64,000 nucleotides of DNA from Peptostreptococcaceae bacterium (GTDB lineage Bacteria; Bacillota; Clostridia; Peptostreptococcales; Peptostreptococcaceae): positions 62,001 through 126,000 of the forward strand of contig CABIZO010000004.1 of assembly GCA_902363255.1 (NCBI GenBank). Direction: 5' to 3'. A program made the position numbers and the translations under genes. Every line of letters begins with the position of its first letter. Position 1 is the stretch's first letter. Positions 8,565 to 17,106 of this stretch are shown one piece after another. The notes beneath the pieces were generated by a model that saw nothing but the letters and a program-made list of their open reading frames with translations, searched no databases and had not been told where the DNA came from.

Positions 8565-10301
8565 ATGAAAAAAAGGCCCATTGAAGCTATAAAAAATCCA
8601 GATAAGATACAAAACTACTGGTTAAAAGAAAAGAAAACAGTGATGCTACTTACCATATTTGGTATTTTATATAATGTGGGAATGGTGGCAAGGCCTATTT
8701 ATCAGGGAAAATTAATAGATGCCTTAATTACAAGAGTAAGTTTTGTTAATTTAATAAAATTAGCATTAACTTTTGTATTTGTTATTTTTATGGTGCAATT
8801 TTTTAGATATATCAAAAGATATTATGTTAGACAATTTGCAAACAGAACTACTGCTACCATGAGGTTTATGCTTTACAATAATTTATTGCATAAAAAAGAA
8901 AAAGAGTTAAATGATAAGAACATGGGAAGTCTTATGACAAAAACAATATCAGATGTGGATGTTTGTGTGGAAGGCATGAGAAAATCAACAACAGAAGTCT
9001 TTGACACGGGTGTTTTATTTATTACATATTTAATAACTCTTTTAAAATATGATGTGAGAATAACTTTATACGCTTGTATTTTCATACCTGTGGCTATTTT
9101 TATTGCAGAAAAATTGAAAAAATTAATATTTAAATTTACAAAAGCCTATCGTAGTCAAATATCAAATATATCAGATATAACTTATGACGCAATTGATAAT
9201 GCAATTTTATATAGACTTTATGGTAGAGAAGCTGATAATAAAGTAATTTATGATAAAGAACTTGAGGACTTTGAGAAAAAAGCAATTAGGGCGAATGTTT
9301 GGGAAAATGCCATGCAGCCAATTTACAATGTTATAGCCATGGGAGGAATTATATTTGTCATAATTATGTTGGGAGAAAAGGTATATGAAGGAGATTTTAC
9401 TGTAGGTGAATTTTCAGCTTACATTTCCATATTTGCTATTATGGCAGTTAAGGCCAGTAGGATTGCCAGACTTTTTAATACTATTCAAAAATCATCAGTA
9501 TCTTGGAATAGGATAAAACCATACCTAAAGGAATATAGCCAAATTGATACTTATTTAGGAAAAATAAATAAAAAAACAAGGGTGGAAGCTAAGAATTTAT
9601 ACTTTAAATATAAAAGCGAATATATAATAAAAAATCTTAACTTTGTGGCAGAAGAAAATCATATCATAGGAATAACAGGACCCATAGGCTGTGGTAAATC
9701 GACTTTAGGAAGAATATTTTTAGGAGAGCATGACTATGAAGGTAGCTTACTAATAGATAATAAGGAACTTAGGGATTATAGCGAGTATGAAAGAAGTAAA
9801 ATAATCTCTTATCTAGGACACAATCCTCATTTAATTTCAGACACAATTTATAACAACATAACTTTAGGAGATGATGGGGATATAACCCATGTACTTAATA
9901 TGGTTTGTTTTGATGAAGATTTAAAGTTTATGGAAAATGGTATAGATACTCTGGTGGGTAATGGAGGAGTAAGACTAAGTGGTGGTCAGCAAGCTAGAAT
10001 TGCTTTAGCTAGAACTCTTTATCATAAAAACAAAATATTAATTTTAGATGATCCTTTTTCAGCAGTTGATATGAATACGGAGAAAATTATAATTGATAAT
10101 TTAAGAAAGTATTATAAAGATTCTTTGATTTTACTAATATCTCATAGACTTTCAATTTTTAAGTATTTAACTCAAATCATATTGATAAATGAAGATAAGA
10201 CTTTAGAATATGGAAGTCACTATGAATTATTAACTAACTCAAAGTTATACAATCAGCTTTACTCTTTGCAACAAAGAAAAGAAGGTGATGAAGATGAATA
10301 G
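8565..10301 (+). CDS. ABC exporter subunit 1 (permease-ATPase half-transporter)
   Basis: A 578-residue type IV ABC half-transporter: six-helix ABC_membrane domain (about 20-310) and C-terminal nucleotide-binding domain. The ATG at 8565 follows AGGGGGAG; an ATG at 8520 lacks one. ATP-site motifs are Walker A GPIGCGKST (about 372), signature LSGGQQ (about 471), Walker B ILILDDPFSAVD (about 492) and the H-loop SHR (about 526). The residue after the Walker B aspartate is Asp, not the catalytic Glu, as in the degenerate-site subunit of heterodimeric exporters such as BmrC or TM287. It overlaps the next gene by 8 bases, so the two are translationally coupled partners. The substrate (drug, peptide or lipid) is not determinable. 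Confidence 0.88.
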   Translation: MKKRPIEAIKNPDKIQNYWLKEKKTVMLLTIFGILYNVGMVARPIYQGKLIDALITRVSFVNLIKLALTFVFVIFMVQFFRYIKRYYVRQFANRTTATMRFMLYNNLLHKKEKELNDKNMGSLMTKTISDVDVCVEGMRKSTTEVFDTGVLFITYLITLLKYDVRITLYACIFIPVAIFIAEKLKKLIFKFTKAYRSQISNISDITYDAIDNAILYRLYGREADNKVIYDKELEDFEKKAIRANVWENAMQPIYNVIAMGGIIFVIIMLGEKVYEGDFTVGEFSAYISIFAIMAVKASRIARLFNTIQKSSVSWNRIKPYLKEYSQIDTYLGKINKKTRVEAKNLYFKYKSEYIIKNLNFVAEENHIIGITGPIGCGKSTLGRIFLGEHDYEGSLLIDNKELRDYSEYERSKIISYLGHNPHLISDTIYNNITLGDDGDITHVLNMVCFDEDLKFMENGIDTLVGNGGVRLSGGQQARIALARTLYHKNKILILDDPFSAVDMNTEKIIIDNLRKYYKDSLILLISHRLSIFKYLTQIILINEDKTLEYGSHYELLTNSKLYNQLYSLQQRKEGDEDE

Positions 10302-11976
10302 TAAAAGGAAGTTTATAAAAATTAATAGTCATGTTGTTAATATAATAATAAATGTATTTAAAAAATATAAATATCTTACGTTTTTACTTCTTTTTATAAT
10401 AATAGGAGTTATTGGATTTAGTCTTGCTACACCTCAAGTATTAAAATACATTATAGATGATTATTTAACTGTGGGAGGAAAAAATTTATTATTTCCAGCA
10501 TTACTTTACTTTTCAACAATTGTACTTCTTGGTGTTTTTAATTTTGGAAAAGAAGGTATTATAACTATATTTGGTCAGAAAATTATAAAAAAAATTAAAG
10601 AAGAAATGATGAATAAGTTAACAAAAATACCCATAGGATATTTGTCAACTAATGAAAGTGGAAGTATTGTATCTCGTTTTTCTAACGATGTGGAAGCTGT
10701 AGGATCCTTATTTACAAGTGGTATAGTAAGTATGGTTGTTGATGCATTTAAAATTGTAGGAATTGTAATTTCCATATGGTTATTTAGCTATAAGTTAGGA
10801 ATTTTAGTGGTATTAATAATACCTGTAGTATATTTTTTAACTAAAACTTTTCAACAAAGAATGCTAAAAGCTCAAAGACTTTATCGTATTTTAACAGCTA
10901 AAGTTAATAATCATATACCTGAAAGTATAAACAATCTTCAAATGATTAAATCTTTTGCTAAGGAAAAATATATGGAAGAAAAATATGTAGAATACTTAGA
11001 TGAAAGTTATGAAGCCATGGACAAAATAAACTTCTACGATTCAATTTTTTCTCCATTAATCTTAATTTTAAGAGCTGTTGTAGTTGCCATAGTAGTAATT
11101 TTATCTAGTGATAAATTATCATTTTTGGGACTTTCCATAGGGTCAGTAGCAGCAGCCATAGAACTGATAAATAATATTTTTGCACCCATAGAAAACTTAG
11201 GCATGGAGCTACAAAATATTCAACAATCTATTGCAGGGATTTATAGAATAGATGAATTTTTAAATGAAGAAGAAGAAAGAGAAAAAAATATTAACTTAAC
11301 TTATGAAAAAATAATAAATAATAATTTAAGGATAGAAGTTAAAAACGTAAATTTTCATTATGCAAGTGGAGAAAATATATTAGAAAATGTATCTTTAAAT
11401 ATAAATCATAAAGAAAGTATAACTTTTGCAGGAAGAACAGGTTCAGGAAAGACCACACTTTTTAAATTAATACTTGGACTTTTGGAGCCAAGTAGTGGAA
11501 GTATTACAATAAGTAATGTAAATGTTAGTGAAATACCAAATAATGAAAAACGAAAAATATTTGGATATGTGGAGCAATCTTTTTCATTTATAAAAGGAAG
11601 TGTGGCAGAGCAAATTAGTTTAAAAGATGAAAAAATAAGAAATGAAGAAATAGAAAATGCTATGAAGTTTGTTGGGCTTCATGATTATATAATTACTTTA
11701 GAAAATGGATATGATACTTTTGCTTCTCCAAATATTTTTTCGCAAGGTCAACGTCAACTACTGTCTATAGCAAGAGCTATAGTAACATCACCACCAATTA
11801 TGTTGCTTGATGAAATTACTGCAAATTTAGACTCGGAAACAGAAGAAAAAATAATTTCAGTTCTTAGAAATGCCTCAAGTGAAAGAACAGTGCTTTCCAT
11901 ATCACATAGATTATCATCTGTTTTAACTTGTGATAGAATAGTTAAATTGGAAAATAAAAGTATCTACTATAATTAA
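10294..11976 (+). CDS. ABC exporter subunit 2 (permease-ATPase half-transporter)
   Basis: Partner of the preceding half-transporter, 560 residues from the ATG at 10294. The AAGGTGAT ribosome binding site (10283-10290) lies inside the end of the upstream gene and overlaps the alternative GTG at 10285. The membrane domain covers about residues 10-320. The ATPase has Walker A GRTGSGKTT (about 380), Walker B MLLDEITANLD with the catalytic Glu (about 503) and a normal H-loop SHR. Its signature is FSQGQRQ instead of LSGGQ. With the Asp in subunit 1 this makes one consensus and one degenerate ATP site per dimer, the classic asymmetric arrangement. No terminator is obvious after it. Confidence 0.88.
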   Translation: MNSKRKFIKINSHVVNIIINVFKKYKYLTFLLLFIIIGVIGFSLATPQVLKYIIDDYLTVGGKNLLFPALLYFSTIVLLGVFNFGKEGIITIFGQKIIKKIKEEMMNKLTKIPIGYLSTNESGSIVSRFSNDVEAVGSLFTSGIVSMVVDAFKIVGIVISIWLFSYKLGILVVLIIPVVYFLTKTFQQRMLKAQRLYRILTAKVNNHIPESINNLQMIKSFAKEKYMEEKYVEYLDESYEAMDKINFYDSIFSPLILILRAVVVAIVVILSSDKLSFLGLSIGSVAAAIELINNIFAPIENLGMELQNIQQSIAGIYRIDEFLNEEEEREKNINLTYEKIINNNLRIEVKNVNFHYASGENILENVSLNINHKESITFAGRTGSGKTTLFKLILGLLEPSSGSITISNVNVSEIPNNEKRKIFGYVEQSFSFIKGSVAEQISLKDEKIRNEEIENAMKFVGLHDYIITLENGYDTFASPNIFSQGQRQLLSIARAIVTSPPIMLLDEITANLDSETEEKIISVLRNASSERTVLSISHRLSSVLTCDRIVKLENKSIYYN

Positions 11977-12111
11977 AGATAAAAAAATAATCCTTTCCCA
12001 TGAATATATCTAAATATTATATTTTTTTAACATAAGTTAGTATTTGTAATAAATACAATATATGATAAATAAATAATATATTAGGATTAAATAAATGGGG
12101 GAGGATTTTTT

Positions 12112-13290
12112 ATGTTACTTAACAATAAAAAAATGATAATCGATGCAGCATATGGCAGCATAACTAATAGATATGCAGATGATAAAGTTATATTAGTTGG
12201 AAGATTCCCTGATGAAAAAAGCAATTATACAAATAGCTTACAACTTGTTATAAATAGAGAAAATGATTTACCCCTTACTATAGATGTTCCATACAGTGGA
12301 TATAATATGCAAATTTTTGTAGGTGACTTTACTGGAGACAGAGTAGACAATATAATGATTCGAGGAGAATATAAAGATTTTGATAATAATTCCATAAATA
12401 AAAATAAAGATATTAAAATGAAGAGTGATAATAATTTAATAGGATATGAAATAGGTGTAATTTATAAATATGAAAATGAAAATTTAATAGAAATATTTAA
12501 TGTGAATAAATATAAAAGTAATAATTTATGCACAGCTAAATTTAAAAGTAATTATAGAACATCAGTGACTTGTAATAAGAAAAAGTATTTAATAGATTTA
12601 TCTACAAGGTCTAATAAATATTTAAGTAAAATATACGATGAAAATAAAAAAGTAAAAACAAATTTAAGTCCAAGACTAGACAATCCTTGTGGAATTTATC
12701 CCATAAAACAAATTTTTAGTGATAAATATGAACTACTTATATATCAAAGAATAGTTGGTATCGATAAGAAAGATATTATAGGTACTATTGAATCTTTAAT
12801 AGACCTAAAAAACAATGAATTAAATATAATTTATGAAGGATTGCTTTCTTATCCTTATGAAGAACTTGATAAAATAAGAAATAAAATGGAAAATGAGCCT
12901 AAAGAACGAAAAAAAATAATAGAGGGAAGCAAATTCATAAAAACTAACTCCTCAAAAAATAAAAATAATAATGCAATTAAAAATGACGATTTAAATTTAA
13001 TAATCAAATCTATGGAGGAAGAAGAAAATAGATTATACGTAGATGCATATTTACTAAATTTAAAAAGTTATGATTTAAAATCAATTAGTAATTTAAAAGT
13101 TATATTGAGAGATAATGAAGATAGAATAGTAGGTAATAAAATTTTTAATAAAATTGATGTGGGAGAAGGATTAAAATCAAAAGAAAAAATGAGAATTTTA
13201 TTATCCTTTTTTTCAAATGAATACGATATATTTGATAATTTAGATATAAATGATTTAACTTGTGAAATAAATTATGATGCAAGAGGCTAG
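12112..13290 (+). CDS. Uncharacterised protein with FG-GAP/VCBS-like N-terminal motif
   Basis: A 392-residue protein that I do not recognise beyond its N-terminal third. The start follows GGGGGAGGATTTTTT. Near residues 60-80 the segment VGDFTGDRVDNIMIRGEY matches the Asp-rich loop of FG-GAP/VCBS repeats (DxxGDxxxDI), seen in secreted, beta-propeller and some spore-associated proteins, and the surrounding strands are compatible. There is no signal peptide or membrane segment. Residues 255-300 are Lys/Asn/Glu-rich and look like a disordered linker before a second beta-rich domain. It stands alone between the ABC pair and csoR. Confidence 0.6.
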   Translation: MLLNNKKMIIDAAYGSITNRYADDKVILVGRFPDEKSNYTNSLQLVINRENDLPLTIDVPYSGYNMQIFVGDFTGDRVDNIMIRGEYKDFDNNSINKNKDIKMKSDNNLIGYEIGVIYKYENENLIEIFNVNKYKSNNLCTAKFKSNYRTSVTCNKKKYLIDLSTRSNKYLSKIYDENKKVKTNLSPRLDNPCGIYPIKQIFSDKYELLIYQRIVGIDKKDIIGTIESLIDLKNNELNIIYEGLLSYPYEELDKIRNKMENEPKERKKIIEGSKFIKTNSSKNKNNNAIKNDDLNLIIKSMEEEENRLYVDAYLLNLKSYDLKSISNLKVILRDNEDRIVGNKIFNKIDVGEGLKSKEKMRILLSFFSNEYDIFDNLDINDLTCEINYDARG

Positions 13291-13318
13291 AAATATATTT
13301 GAATATTATCTAGAAATA

Positions 13319-13348
13319 TTTAACATATAATAATATAATTACTATAAT
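13319..13348 (+). promoter_or_regulatory. Possible sigma-A promoter of csoR
   Basis: TTTAAC (13319-13324) and a perfect TATAAT (13343-13348) are separated by 18 bases, 45 bases before the csoR start. No C/G-rich operator like that in front of the ATPase is present here. Confidence 0.5.
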
Positions 13349-13392
13349 ACAAATATGTGATTTGAGAAAGAAAAGAATTAGGAGGATAACTT

Positions 13393-13665
13393 ATGAAGCA
13401 ATGTATGGATTCAGATAATATTCACAGAAGAATGAAAAAGATTATAGGTCAGCTAAATGCTATAGATAGAATGGTGGATGAAGATGTACCTTGTGAAGAT
13501 ATAATTATGCAAATTAATGCAGCAAAATCAGCACTTCACAAAGTAGGTCAAATAGTACTAGAAGGTCATCTACATCACTGTGTAAAAGAGGGTATTGAAC
13601 ATGGGGATGCAGATAAAACGATAGAAGATTTTGCAAAAGCAATCGAATATTTCTCAAGAATGTAA
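13393..13665 (+). CDS. csoR: CsoR/FrmR-family metal-sensing transcriptional repressor
   Basis: A 90-residue all-helical repressor of the CsoR/RcnR/FrmR family, acting as a tetramer that leaves DNA when metal binds. Cys34 (VPCEDI), His59 and Cys63 (GHLHHC) reproduce the Cys-x24-His-x3-Cys arrangement of copper(I)-sensing CsoR proteins. The start is set by AGGAGGATAACTT. It sits immediately upstream of, but is separated by a terminator from, a P1B ATPase whose promoter holds a C/G-rich dyad, which is the expected target. Copper as the inducer is inferred from the ligand set. Confidence 0.9.
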   Translation: MKQCMDSDNIHRRMKKIIGQLNAIDRMVDEDVPCEDIIMQINAAKSALHKVGQIVLEGHLHHCVKEGIEHGDADKTIEDFAKAIEYFSRM

Positions 13666-13690
13666 AAATAAAATATGATTAATATAAAAT

Positions 13691-13722
13691 GAAGTTGCCT
13701 GTAAAGGCAACTTTTTTTCTCT
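13691..13722 (+). terminator. Rho-independent terminator after csoR
   Basis: A perfect stem AGTTGCCT / AGGCAACT with a four-base loop is followed by seven T. Confidence 0.88.
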
Positions 13723-13727
13723 TTTTG

Positions 13728-13756
13728 TTGCGAAACTATACCCCCCTAGGTATAAT
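13728..13756 (+). promoter_or_regulatory. Sigma-A promoter of the metal ATPase gene
   Basis: TTGCGA (13728-13733) and TATAAT (13751-13756) have a 17-base spacer, which is filled by the left half of a C/G-rich dyad. Repressor bound there would block polymerase. Confidence 0.75.
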
Positions 13757-13779
13757 TTAAGTATACCCAGGGGGGTATA
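13737..13779 (+). promoter_or_regulatory. CsoR-type operator (dyad of two C/G-tract elements)
   Basis: Two inverted elements, TATACCCCCCTAGGTATA (13737-13754) and TATACCCAGGGGGGTATA (13762-13779), are separated by 7 bases. Known CsoR operators are pseudo-palindromes with TACCC/GGGTA ends around a G/C tract. The first element fills the -35/-10 spacer and the second covers the likely transcript start. The assignment rests on pattern and on the adjacent csoR. Confidence 0.75.
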
Positions 13780-13799
13780 ATAAAAGGGGGAGAAATATT

Positions 13800-15728
13800 A
13801 TGAAAAATATTTTAAAAGATGAAATAAAAAGAGATATTTTATTTTTAGTTATATCAGGAATTGCCCTTATATTTAGTTTTACTCATGTCAAATTATTTAA
13901 CGTTGATTTGGCTTGGATTGCTATTATACTTTGTGGTATTCCAATAATAAAAGAAGGCATTGAGGGACTTGTTACAGAGTTTGATATAAAAGCAGATGTA
14001 CTTGTTTCAATGGCACTAATTGCTTCGATCATAATTGGAGAAATTTTTGCAGCAGGTGAAGTAGCATTTATTATGCAAATAGGAGCTTTTCTTGAAGAGT
14101 TTACAGTCAGAAAGTCAAGAAAAGGAATTGAAAAATTAGTTCATTTAACCCCTACTTTAGCAAGGGTTATTGTAAATAATGAAGAAAAAAGTATAAATGC
14201 TAAGGATGTTAATGTGGGAGATTTGCTTAGAGTTAACCCAGGTGAAATTATACCGGTAGATGGAGTAATTACAAAAGGAAAAACTTCCATAGATAATTCT
14301 GTAATGAGTGGAGAATCCATACCGCTTGATCTAAGTGAAGGAGACAGTGTTTGTTCTGGAGCAGTTAATCAATTTGGATCTTTTGAAATGAAAGCTACAA
14401 AAGTAGGAGAAGATAGTTCTATTCAAAGAATGATAAAACTAGTTCAAAGTGCAGATGCCAGCAAAGCGAAAATAGTGGGGGTGGTAGATAGATGGGCAAC
14501 TTATATTGTAGTAGCTGCATTTTCAAGCGCTATTTTAACTTGGTTAATTACAGGAGAAATAATAAGAGCAGTTACAATTTTAGTTGTATTTTGTCCTTGC
14601 GCTTTAGTACTTGCAACACCAACAGCCATAGTAGCAGCCATAGGAAATGTTTCAAAACATGGAATTTTAGTTAAAGAAGGAGATGCCCTAGAAAGACTAT
14701 CAAAAGTAAGTAAAATTACTTTTGATAAAACTGGTACATTAACTTATGGAAAACCAAGAGTAGAAGAAATTGTAAGCGTTATGAATGATTTAAGTAATGA
14801 ACAGCTTTATGAAATGGTAGCATCATCTGAATTATATTCAGAACATCCTCTTGGAAAAGCCATAGTATCTTCTTTTAAAGAAAATCACAATAAAGAAATA
14901 AAAGCACCACAAGAATTTAAAATAATACCAGGTCGAGGAGTAATTGCAAAAGTAAATAATAAAAAAGTTATAGCAGGAAATAAACATTTACTTTTAGATG
15001 AAAAGTTTAAAAGAGATGAAATTAGATTTATTAGAGAAAAATATAAAAATCAAGGTAAATTTATAATATATATAGGCATAAATGATAAAATAGGTGGCTA
15101 TGTAATACTAAGTGATACATTAAGAGAAGAATCAAAATCAATGATAAAAAGTATAAAAAGTTTAGGGATTAGTCCTGTACTTTTAACTGGAGATAATAAA
15201 TATGTTGCAAATAATATAGCTTCACAAGTTAACATAGAAGAAGTTAAATCTGAATGCTTTCCTCAAGATAAACTTGGATTAATAGATAAATACCAAGAAA
15301 AAGAAAATAAAATGGTTTGCATGGTTGGCGATGGAATTAATGATGCTCCAGCACTTAAAAAAGCATATGTTGGAATTGCTATGGGTGGAGTTGGTAGTGA
15401 TATTGCTGTAGATGCAGCAGATATTGTTCTTGTTAGAGATGACATAGATAACTTGCCACACTTATTAAATCTATCAAAACATATGATGAAAACTATAAAG
15501 ATAAACTTAGCGTTTTCTATGATACTTAACTTTATAGCTGTAATTCTTGCAATGACAGGTTTTTTAGGTCCTGTAGTTGGAGCACTTGTTCATAATGCTG
15601 GCTCAGTTCTTGTTATTATGAATTCTGCTTTACTTTTAAAATACAATAAAACATATGAAAAAGACAATGAAAATTTAAAAAATGGAAGTCCTAGAACAAA
15701 TAGCGAGATAAGTTATTCAAGCTTTTAA
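13800..15728 (+). CDS. P1B-type heavy-metal (probably copper) transporting ATPase
   Basis: A 642-residue metal efflux pump of the inner membrane. Visible motifs: actuator SGES in the segment SVMSGESIPLD; CPCALVLATPTA in the sixth P1B helix (CPC about residue 265), the transport site; DKTGT phosphorylation site (about 309); HPLGKA (about 352); GDGINDAP (about 510). There is no N-terminal heavy-metal-associated CxxC domain. The last helix region reads VGALVHNAGSVLVIMNSALLLKY, unlike the MxxSS motif of typical Cu+ pumps or the Asp of Zn/Cd pumps, so the metal is uncertain. CsoR-type regulation favours copper. GGGGGAG precedes the start and a strong terminator follows the gene. Confidence 0.88.
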   Translation: MKNILKDEIKRDILFLVISGIALIFSFTHVKLFNVDLAWIAIILCGIPIIKEGIEGLVTEFDIKADVLVSMALIASIIIGEIFAAGEVAFIMQIGAFLEEFTVRKSRKGIEKLVHLTPTLARVIVNNEEKSINAKDVNVGDLLRVNPGEIIPVDGVITKGKTSIDNSVMSGESIPLDLSEGDSVCSGAVNQFGSFEMKATKVGEDSSIQRMIKLVQSADASKAKIVGVVDRWATYIVVAAFSSAILTWLITGEIIRAVTILVVFCPCALVLATPTAIVAAIGNVSKHGILVKEGDALERLSKVSKITFDKTGTLTYGKPRVEEIVSVMNDLSNEQLYEMVASSELYSEHPLGKAIVSSFKENHNKEIKAPQEFKIIPGRGVIAKVNNKKVIAGNKHLLLDEKFKRDEIRFIREKYKNQGKFIIYIGINDKIGGYVILSDTLREESKSMIKSIKSLGISPVLLTGDNKYVANNIASQVNIEEVKSECFPQDKLGLIDKYQEKENKMVCMVGDGINDAPALKKAYVGIAMGGVGSDIAVDAADIVLVRDDIDNLPHLLNLSKHMMKTIKINLAFSMILNFIAVILAMTGFLGPVVGALVHNAGSVLVIMNSALLLKYNKTYEKDNENLKNGSPRTNSEISYSSF

Positions 15729-15744
15729 AATTTAAAATGAGTAA

Positions 15745-15785
15745 AAAAAATCCTTGCTTTAACCGTTCAAGCAAGGATTTCAAAA
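15745..15785 (+). terminator. Terminator after the metal ATPase gene
   Basis: The stem AAATCCTTGCTT / AAGCAAGGATTT (15748-15759 with 15769-15780) has an ACCGTTC loop. A runs on the left and a short T run on the right suggest partial bidirectional function. Confidence 0.7.
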
Positions 15786-15945
15786 TATATTATAAAAAGG
15801 GGTTTATTAGGGAATATATTTTATTTGGGGAGTAATCAGTTATTGGGGAAATAACTGTACACTTATAATAACAAAATTCGACAAACTTTGCAATAGAAAA
15901 ATTAAAAAATTATAAAAAAATTTTAAAACTTAATAAAATATAATT

Positions 15946-15986
15946 AAAAAGAGTATAAATTGAGAAATCAATTTATACTCTTTATT
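15946..15986 (-). terminator. Terminator of rnpB (bidirectional-looking)
   Basis: The hairpin AAAGAGTATAAATTGA / TCAATTTATACTCTTT has a very short loop. Read on the minus strand it follows the end of rnpB and runs into a T-rich tract. Confidence 0.75.
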
Positions 15987-16000
15987 TTCATATAGATTAA

Positions 16001-16346
16001 AATAAGTAAATCTATAAGCGGAGTTCTGTATTAGATAATCATCTTTCTAGGCTTATTGTCACCAGTAAGCTCAAGCGTCCTACCACTGGAAGATGCGAGC
16101 AACATCTTTTTTATATCCGAACTTGGACTTGCTCCGGTTGGGGTTTACACGGCTTTCTTCATCACTGAAGAAACGGTGAGCTCTTACCTCGCCTTTTCAT
16201 CCTTACCACATAAGTGGCGGTTATTTTCTGTTGCACTTTCCTTAGGATCACTCCCACTAGGCGTTACCTAGCACCCTGCTCTATGGAGCTCCGACTTTCC
16301 TCGTTTAGAGAAACTCTCTACCCGCGATTATCTGATCTACTTATTA
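16001..16346 (-). ncRNA. rnpB: RNase P RNA, bacterial type B
   Basis: Catalytic RNA of RNase P, which removes tRNA 5' leaders. Read on the minus strand it contains hallmark conserved blocks: GAGGAAAGTCGGAGCTCC near the 5' end, GGGTGCTAGGTAACGCC, GTGCAACAGAAA, AAGGCGAGGTAAGAGCTCACC, CCCAACCGGAGCAA, and the 3' block ACAGAACTCCGCTTA. The outermost helix P1 can form between the AATAAGTA segment at the 5' end (about 16338-16346) and the TACTTATT segment at the 3' end (16001-16009), which sets the boundaries to within a few bases. The layout fits the Firmicutes type B form. Short open frames across it are not coding. Confidence 0.95.
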
Positions 16347-16362
16347 TTTAATTGATGTATTA

Positions 16363-16392
16363 ATAATAGCATAAAAATATTTATATGTCCAA
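16363..16392 (-). promoter_or_regulatory. Sigma-A promoter of rnpB
   Basis: On the minus strand TTGGAC (16392-16387) and TATTAT (16368-16363) are 18 bases apart, placing transcription start around 16355-16350, just outside the RNA. Confidence 0.6.
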
Positions 16393-16673
16393 ATGAAATA
16401 ATTAAAAGAATTTGTAGAATATGGATAATCTTTAAGAGTAAAGCATTTTAGAAAAAATAACATAAAAATATTAAGATTAAATATAACTATAGTTTTTTAT
16501 ATGGAATAGGTATTTTAACTTATACAAAAAGATAGAATAATTATAAAGTAAAAAATTATTGTATAAACCTGTATTGAAGTGGAATAATAAATTTAAAAAA
16601 TGAAAATGATATTAAAGTTATTTACAGATTAAAATATATTTTAATATCATTTTTGAATATAAGGAGTATACAT
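16393..16673. other. Intergenic region between rnpB and the [2Fe-2S] protein gene
   Basis: About 280 AT-rich bases without a gene. The notable structure is a perfect 14-bp inverted repeat: AAAATGATATTAAA (16603-16616) with TTTAATATCATTTT (16640-16653). It ends about 8 bases before the AAGGAG ribosome binding site of the following gene and could act as a leader hairpin. Confidence 0.5.
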
Positions 16674-16973
16674 ATGATTTTAGATAAGGAAAAATATATA
16701 AAAGTTAGATCAGCTCAAGCACAAGGAGCTAGAACAGTTCAAGAAATTAAAGATATGACAGACATAGTTATTGAAAATGATGAGGAATACAGAGAAATTG
16801 ATAGATTAATTCAAAATGTTTGTAAATGTCAAAATGTATCAGTGAATGAAGTAGTTGCAGCAGTTAAAAATGGCGCTCAAACTGTGGAGCAAGTTATGGA
16901 AGAAACTAAAGCAGGTACTGGTTGTGGTAGATGCAAAGGAATAATATCAAATATAATAGAAAACAAAAAATAA
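16674..16973 (+). CDS. BFD-like [2Fe-2S]-binding domain protein
   Basis: A 99-residue protein. The ATG at 16674 follows AAGGAG with 7-base spacing; the in-frame ATG at 16653 is inside the upstream hairpin. The C-terminal 55 residues form a BFD-like [2Fe-2S] domain with CKC near residue 52 and CGRC near residue 85, the usual four-cysteine ligand set. This fold occurs in bacterioferritin-associated ferredoxin, NirB and the tails of amine or glycerol-phosphate dehydrogenases. The N-terminal half (VRSAQAQGARTVQEIKDMTD) mirrors the helical AAVKNGAQTVEQVMEET part of the C-terminal half but lacks cysteines, suggesting a degenerate duplication. The partner and role are unknown. A strong terminator follows. 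Confidence 0.8.
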   Translation: MILDKEKYIKVRSAQAQGARTVQEIKDMTDIVIENDEEYREIDRLIQNVCKCQNVSVNEVVAAVKNGAQTVEQVMEETKAGTGCGRCKGIISNIIENKK

Positions 16974-17064
16974 TAAATTCATCTGTTTGAATTAAATCAT
17001 AATGTAATAAATAAAGAAAGATTAAATTAATATAACTTTATGATAAAATATCTTAAAATAAGCT

Positions 17065-17106
17065 AAAACCTTAGTATAGTTAATCTACTACTAAGGTTTT
17101 TTTATA
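17065..17106 (+). terminator. Rho-independent terminator
   Basis: The stem AAAACCTTAGTA / TACTAAGGTTTT is followed by further T residues and ends the [2Fe-2S] protein transcript. Confidence 0.85.

Noticed and set aside
16056..16271. Open frame of 71 codons on the plus strand
   Set aside because: It lies entirely inside the RNase P RNA gene on the other strand.
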